This document shows, piece after piece, positions 5,934 to 9,316 of a stretch of DNA of 9,316 bases. The notes below the pieces were generated by a model. That model was given only the letters and a program-made list of their open reading frames with translations, made no database searches and was not told the DNA's origin. Every line of letters starts with the position of its first letter. The stretch's first letter is position 1. The position numbers and the translations under genes were made by a program. Source of the stretch: Oscillospiraceae bacterium (lineage in GTDB: Bacteria; Bacillota; Clostridia; Oscillospirales; Oscillospiraceae). The stretch spans positions 1 through 9,316 of the forward strand of contig CADCLH010000071.1 of the NCBI GenBank assembly GCA_902802215.1, in the 5' to 3' direction.

Positions 5934-7493
5934 ATGCTTGAAACCTTATCGCTGATGGGCGCGGGCTTTGTCAACGCCCTGACCCCGATCAACCTTCTCA
6001 TGATGGCCGCGGGCGTCGCCATGGGCATCGTCATCGGCTGCATGCCGGGCCTGTCCGCCGCGATGGGCGTGGCGCTGATGCTGCCGCTGACCTTCACCAT
6101 GAAGGCCGAGACCGGCCTGATCGTCCTCGGCGCCATCTACTGCGGCGCGATCTTCGGCGGCTCCATCTCCGCCATCCTGATCCACACCCCCGGCACCCCT
6201 GCCTCGGCGGCCACCGCCATCGAGGGCTACCAGATGACGCTGAAGGGCAAAGCGGGCAAGGCGCTGTTCACCGCCTGCTACGCCTCCTTCTGGGGCGGCC
6301 TTCTCAGCTGCATCTCGCTGTATTTCTTTGCCCCGCTGCTGGCCCAGCTGACGCTGAAGTTCCGCTCGGCGGAGTATTTCTGGCTGAGTATCTTCGGCCT
6401 GACGATCATCGCGGGCGTCTCCGGCAAGTCCATCACCAAGGGCCTCATTTCCGGCGCGTTCGGCCTGCTGCTGTCCACCATCGGCCTTGACCCGGTCACC
6501 GGCGCCAAGCGCGTCATGTTCGGCCAGGCCTACTTCGCCGAGGGCATCAACACCACCTGCGCCCTGATCGGTCTGTTCTCCATGAGCCAGGTCTTCATCC
6601 TCGCCGAGAAAAAGATCGTCGAGCGCGCCCAGGCCACGAAGTTCACCGACAAGATGAGCCTGACCCGCGACGAGCGCAAAATGATCCGCCCGACCATCGT
6701 CCGCTCCTGGCTGATCGGCAACATCATCGGCATCCTGCCCGGCGCGGGCGCCGCCATCGCCTGCTTCCTGGGCTACAACACCTCCAAGCAGTTCTCCAAG
6801 CACAAGGAGGCCTTCGGCCACGGCTCCATCGAGGGCGTGGCGGGCTCCGAGGCCGCGAACAACGCCGTCACCGGCGGCTCCCTGATCCCGACCCTGACCC
6901 TCGGCATCCCGGGCGAGTCCGTCACCGCGGTGCTCATGGGCGGCCTCGTGATCCAGGGCCTTGCCCCGGGACCTGAGCTCTTCGGCAAATACGCGGCCAT
7001 GACCTACACCTTCTTCGCGGGCTTTGTGCTGGTCCAGTTCTTCATGCTGGGCATCGGCCTGCTGGGCTGCCGGGGCTTTGCGCAGATCTCCCGCCTGTCC
7101 GACGCGATCCTGATCCCCTGCGTGACGGTCCTGTGCTGCGTCGGCTCCTACGCCATCCACAAGAACATCCTCGACATCGTCGTGATGATGACCTTCGGCG
7201 TGATCGGCTACCTGATGCGCAAGTTCGATCTCAACACCGCCGCGGTCGTGCTGGCCCTGATCCTCGGCCCCATCGGCGAGAAGGGCCTCCGAAACGCCCT
7301 CAAATCCTCCGGCGGCAACCCGATGATCCTCTTCTCCTCCGTGGTCTGCTGGGTGCTGATCGCCCTGTGCGTCGTCGGCATCCTCTCCCCGATGTTTATG
7401 GGCAAGCTGGAGAAGAAGGCCGAGAAGGAGGCCACCGGCGCCGACCCCGAGAGTCCCGACGAGGTCGTGGACATCGACGTCGAGAACGACTGA
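5934..7493 (+). CDS. tctA: TctA-family large membrane subunit of a tripartite tricarboxylate transporter
   Basis: Main translocation subunit of the TTT transporter, in the cytoplasmic membrane; 519 residues with about a dozen hydrophobic segments, slightly longer than the usual 500 or so. Signature motifs are intact: GCMPGLSAAMG (35-45), GAIFGGSISAILIHTPGTPASAATAIEGY with PGTP at 86-89, NIIGILPGAGAAIA (from 263) and TLTLGIPGESVTAVLMGGL with GIPGE at 324-328. The two PG-containing segments in each half reflect an internal duplication. The C-terminal tail (about 490-519) is highly charged and acidic, ending DEVVDIDVEND, and probably lies in the cytoplasm. The start ATG at 5934 has AAAGGAGG 9 nt upstream. 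It is the last gene of the unit, followed 12 nt after its stop by a bidirectional terminator. Confidence 0.97.
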   Translation: MLETLSLMGAGFVNALTPINLLMMAAGVAMGIVIGCMPGLSAAMGVALMLPLTFTMKAETGLIVLGAIYCGAIFGGSISAILIHTPGTPASAATAIEGYQMTLKGKAGKALFTACYASFWGGLLSCISLYFFAPLLAQLTLKFRSAEYFWLSIFGLTIIAGVSGKSITKGLISGAFGLLLSTIGLDPVTGAKRVMFGQAYFAEGINTTCALIGLFSMSQVFILAEKKIVERAQATKFTDKMSLTRDERKMIRPTIVRSWLIGNIIGILPGAGAAIACFLGYNTSKQFSKHKEAFGHGSIEGVAGSEAANNAVTGGSLIPTLTLGIPGESVTAVLMGGLVIQGLAPGPELFGKYAAMTYTFFAGFVLVQFFMLGIGLLGCRGFAQISRLSDAILIPCVTVLCCVGSYAIHKNILDIVVMMTFGVIGYLMRKFDLNTAAVVLALILGPIGEKGLRNALKSSGGNPMILFSSVVCWVLIALCVVGILSPMFMGKLEKKAEKEATGADPESPDEVVDIDVEND

Positions 7494-7505
7494 TCCCAGC
7501 CAAAA

Positions 7506-7551
7506 CCCAATAACGAAAAAGCAGCCTTCGGGCTGCTTTTTCGTTATTGGG
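7506..7551. terminator. Bidirectional terminator between tctA and the convergent lipoprotein gene
   Basis: A perfect 21-bp stem (7506-7526 with 7531-7551) carries a TTCG tetraloop. The GC core GCAGCC/GGCTGC (7521-7526/7531-7536) is flanked by five A on the left and five T on the right, so it reads as a hairpin plus U-tract from both strands. It lies 12 nt after the tctA stop, and the minus-strand lipoprotein stop codon (7544-7546) falls inside its stem. Confidence 0.95.
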
Positions 7552-8140
7552 GCTCTGCCGCGGGGGTCGGGGAGGCCGGGAGCGCCGCGCCCTCCTGCCA
7601 GTCGTTGATCTCGACGACGACGGTGACGCGGCCGTCGGTCACGAGCTCGGCCCGGACGGGGCGCATCGGGTCCTTTTCAAACCAGACCGTGCACAGGAGC
7701 TTGTCGTCGGGGGCGAGCTGCACCACCGTCTGCCCGTCCTCTTCGCGGAAGCTCTCGGCGTGGCCGACGCGCATGGCGTGCAGCAGCACCGGCAGCGAGG
7801 ACATGGGCGACAGCCCGAAGGAGTCGAGCGAGCCCGTGTCGAGCACGACGCTGTCGTACTCGAGCGTCGTGCCGCCCGGCGCAAAGCGGGCCGAGACGCC
7901 GCGGATCAGCTCGGGCGCGACGACGGTGACGCGCCCGCCCTCCGCGTCCTCCTCATAGGCGAGCGTGAAGCGGGCGGTCTTGTGCTCATACTCGGCGCGT
8001 ACCTTGGCGGTGAAGCGCAGGGACTGCGCCGCGTTGAGCCGCGCGGAGAAGCTCTCGAAATCGCGCTCGGCCCTGTCCTTGCCGCAGCCTGAGAGCAGCA
8101 GGCACAGACAGAGCAGCAGGGGCAACAGCAGTCGTTTCAT
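7544..8140 (-). CDS. Putative lipoprotein of unknown function
   Basis: A 198-residue secreted lipoprotein. MKR is followed by a leucine-rich signal and the lipobox LSGC with Cys19. The mature part starts with a charged helix-like segment (RAERDFESFSARLNAAQ), then alternating beta-rich stretches: LRFTAKVRAEYEHKTARFTLAYEED, GRVTVVAPELIRGVSARF, TTLEYDSVVLDTG, then TVVQLAPDDKLLCTVWFEKDPMRPVRAELVTDGRVTVVVEINDW. The order of strands and the closing VWFEKDPMRPVRAELV segment recall the LolA/LolB-like lipoprotein-carrier fold seen in several Gram-positive lipoproteins; this is inference from pattern, not a recognised motif. It ends with a Pro/Ala-rich tail (ASPTPAAEPQ). ATG at 8140 is preceded by GGAGG (complement of 8146-8150). 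Its promoter must lie in the divergent spacer towards pheS; no strong minus-strand -35/-10 pair stood out. Confidence 0.85.
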   Translation of the reverse strand: MKRLLLPLLLCLCLLLSGCGKDRAERDFESFSARLNAAQSLRFTAKVRAEYEHKTARFTLAYEEDAEGGRVTVVAPELIRGVSARFAPGGTTLEYDSVVLDTGSLDSFGLSPMSSLPVLLHAMRVGHAESFREEDGQTVVQLAPDDKLLCTVWFEKDPMRPVRAELVTDGRVTVVVEINDWQEGAALPASPTPAAEPQ

Positions 8141-8192
8141 GGTGACCTCCGATGTGTTGTGGATTGCTTCACCCTATGCCCGGCGCGCTCGC

Positions 8193-8230
8193 AAAATGCT
8201 CAAAAAGAGCTTGCATTTTCTGTGAAAATG
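8193..8230. repeat. Operator-like set of inverted AAAATG repeats between the lipoprotein gene and pheS
   Basis: CATTTTC (8214-8220) and GAAAATG (8224-8230) form a perfect 7-bp inverted repeat with spacer TGT. A third copy, AAAATGC at 8193-8199, is inverted relative to GCATTTT at 8213-8219 and surrounds a small GCTC/GAGC hairpin (8198-8210). The repeat lies before the T-box leader and overlaps the candidate pheS promoter. The spacer is AT-rich against GC-rich surroundings. A transcription factor site is an inference. Confidence 0.45.
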
Positions 8231-8239
8231 TGATAACTT
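8211..8239 (+). promoter_or_regulatory. Candidate promoter for the T-box leader and pheS
   Basis: TTGCAT at 8211-8216 is a fair -35 element. A -10 element is less clear: TAACTT (8234-8239) has the right 17-nt spacing but matches poorly, whereas GATAAC (8232-8237), preceded by TG one base before it (an extended -10 arrangement), matches better with a 15-nt spacer. A start near 8243-8248 would fit the beginning of the T-box stem I at 8261. Confidence 0.35.
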
Positions 8240-8260
8240 TCTTTCTGTCATGGCGAAGAA

Positions 8261-8476
8261 CGGGAAAATAGCGCACACTGTTTTTGGCAGAGACTGGGGG
8301 TCGGCGGCTGAAAGCCCCCGGGAAAAGCAGGCGCTTGGTTCGCCCGGGAGCTCCGGCCAATCACCGGCGTGCGCCGCGCGTTAAGCGGCGGGAGCGCGGC
8401 CCCGTTTTGCGGGCCGAATCTGGGTGGTACCGCGGAAGTCCGGCTTTCGTCCCTTTTCGGGAGGAAAGTCTTTTTT
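8261..8476 (+). promoter_or_regulatory. Phenylalanine T-box riboswitch leader of pheS
   Basis: Transcript leader that reads the charging state of tRNA-Phe. Stem I: CGGG (8261-8264) pairs with CCCG (8343-8346), and GCGC (8271-8274) with GCGC (8331-8334). The loop between has AAAATA on the 5' side and TTGGTTCG on the 3' side, placing the specifier codon TTC (Phe) at 8339-8341. An AGAGA element (8289-8293) precedes the upper stem (8294-8300 with 8315-8321). Further hairpins lie at 8372-8390 and 8397-8416 (stem III). The T-box sequence at 8417-8434 matches the consensus AAnnAGGGTGGTACCGCG at all but one fixed base; its TGGT bulge would pair with the ACCA end of uncharged tRNA. Uncharged tRNA-Phe would favour the antiterminator and pheS expression. 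Confidence 0.93.
8442..8476 (+). terminator. T-box-controlled intrinsic terminator before pheS
   Basis: A 12-position stem (8442-8453 with 8459-8470) with a single G-G mismatch and one G-T pair, 5-nt loop, followed by TTTTTT at 8471-8476. Its left arm includes the CGTCCC segment that would alternatively pair with the T-box GGG in the antiterminator. Confidence 0.9.
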
Positions 8477-8508
8477 ATTTGCAAGTTTTTGTTTACAGGA
8501 GTGAGCGT

Positions 8509-9316
8509 ATGAAAGAACTCATGCAGAGCCTCAGGGAGGCGTCCCTGAAGGCGATCAGCGAAACCGACACCCCCGAGAGCGTGGAGGCCCTCCGCGTCCG
8601 CTATCTCGGCAAGAAGGGCGAGCTGACGTCCATCCTGCGCCAGATGGGCAAGCTCAGCGCCGAGGAACGCCCGGTCATGGGCCAGCTGGCCAACCAGCTG
8701 CGGGCGGAGATCGAGCAGGCCATCGAGCTGCGCAAGACCATGCTCGGCAAGGTCATGCTGGAAAAGAAGCTCGAGGCCGAGGCCGTCGACGTGACGCTCC
8801 CGGGCGTCGAGCAGCCGGCCGGCCACAAGCACCCGATGTACAACGTCCTCGACCAGATCAAGGACATTTTCATCGGCATGGGCTATGAGATCGTGGACGG
8901 CCCCGAGGTGGAGCTGTCCGAATACAACTTCACCAAGCTCAACATCGAGGAGAGCCACCCCTCCCGCGACTGGACCGACACCTTCTACTTCACCGAGGAC
9001 GGCAGGGTCTGCCTGCGCACCCAGACCTCCCCGATGCAGGTGCACGCGATGGAGACCCGGCCCCTGCCGATCCGCATGATCGCCCCGGGCCGCGTCTACC
9101 GCAAGGACGAGGTGGACGCCACCCACTCGCCGATGTTCCACCAGATCGAGGGCATGGTCATCGACAAGGGCATCACCATGGCCGACCTCAAGGCGACGCT
9201 GAACCTCGTCGTGGAGCAGATCTACGGCAAGGGCACGGTCACCCGCTTCCGCCCGCACCACTTCCCCTTCACCGAGCCGAGCTGCGAGCTGGACATCCAG
9301 TGCCACAAGTGCGGCG
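8509..9316 (+). CDS. pheS: Phenylalanine--tRNA ligase alpha subunit (3' truncated)
   Basis: Catalytic alpha subunit of the alpha2-beta2 phenylalanyl-tRNA synthetase, which charges tRNA-Phe in the cytoplasm. 269 codons are visible of a usual length near 340; the frame is open to the right edge. Residues 1-85 form the N-terminal coiled coil that contacts tRNA (LRVRYLGKKGELTSILRQMGKL and a long charged helix). The class II core begins at about 105 with GHKHPMYNVLDQIKDIFIGMGYEIVDGPEVE, then NFTKLNIEESHPSRDWTDTFY, LRTQTSPMQVHAM, and motif 2 GRVYRKDEVDATHSPMFHQIEG. RFRPHHFPFTEPS and a CHKCGG pair of cysteines close the visible part; motif 3 is beyond the edge. ATG at 8509 has AGGAG at 8497-8501, 7 nt upstream. 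The T-box leader directly before it is the expected regulation; pheT is expected next but not seen. Confidence 0.98.
   Translation, partial: MKELMQSLREASLKAISETDTPESVEALRVRYLGKKGELTSILRQMGKLSAEERPVMGQLANQLRAEIEQAIELRKTMLGKVMLEKKLEAEAVDVTLPGVEQPAGHKHPMYNVLDQIKDIFIGMGYEIVDGPEVELSEYNFTKLNIEESHPSRDWTDTFYFTEDGRVCLRTQTSPMQVHAMETRPLPIRMIAPGRVYRKDEVDATHSPMFHQIEGMVIDKGITMADLKATLNLVVEQIYGKGTVTRFRPHHFPFTEPSCELDIQCHKCG

Noticed and set aside
5946..7160. A 404-codon minus-strand open frame opposite tctA
   Set aside because: Low-complexity Gly/Ala/Asp/Gln composition mirrors tctA codons; the plus strand has a complete family signature and a ribosome binding site.
8169..8360. Small minus-strand open frame (63 codons) in the pheS leader
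   Set aside because: It overlaps T-box stem I, has no ribosome binding site that I can see, and shows no conserved feature.
8248..9306. A 352-codon minus-strand open frame opposite pheS and its T-box
   Set aside because: It reads through the T-box and terminator structures and shows shadow-type composition.

Overview
The window looks like chromosomal DNA from a GC-rich member of the Clostridia, probably Oscillospiraceae or a close relative. This rests on the core gene order (DUF512 radical-SAM protein, der, PlsY-family gene), strong AGGAGG-type ribosome binding sites with several GTG/TTG starts, Gram-positive lipoprotein signals, and a T-box leader in front of pheS. The genus is an inference; no rRNA or other taxonomic marker is present.

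Left block (1-4234, + strand): a tightly packed operon whose first gene is cut by the window edge. It runs DUF512 radical-SAM protein (C-terminal part), der (ribosome-assembly GTPase), a PlsY-family membrane protein, mntP (Mn efflux) and an anchored M15/VanY-type D-Ala-D-Ala carboxypeptidase. Gaps are 21 nt, a 4-nt ATGA overlap, 14 nt and 15 nt. It closes with a strong hairpin at 4189-4230. The PlsY-family protein sits where Clostridia often carry plsY, but two of its three catalytic motifs are badly degraded and the gpsA often found next is absent.

Middle block (4235-7551, + strand): a self-contained tripartite tricarboxylate transporter (TTT) unit, tctC-tctB-tctA. It has its own sigma-70-type promoter (4277-4305), a short leader hairpin, an internal terminator/attenuator between tctC and tctB, and a perfect 21-bp bidirectional terminator at the end. 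This layout suggests the binding lipoprotein is made in excess of the membrane subunits. No TctDE-type regulator is visible.

Right block (7544-9316): a small lipoprotein of unknown function on the minus strand, convergent with tctA and divergent from pheS. The 368-nt divergent spacer holds an operator-like inverted repeat and a complete phenylalanine T-box leader, with specifier codon TTC at 8339-8341, T-box sequence at 8417-8434 and terminator at 8442-8476. pheS follows and runs off the right edge.

I see no CRISPR array, transposase, integrase, tRNA/rRNA, toxin-antitoxin pair or defence cassette, and nothing that clearly amounts to an undescribed multi-gene system. The points most worth a second look are the degenerate PlsY homologue, the operator-like repeat between the lipoprotein gene and pheS, and the layered control signals of the TTT unit.
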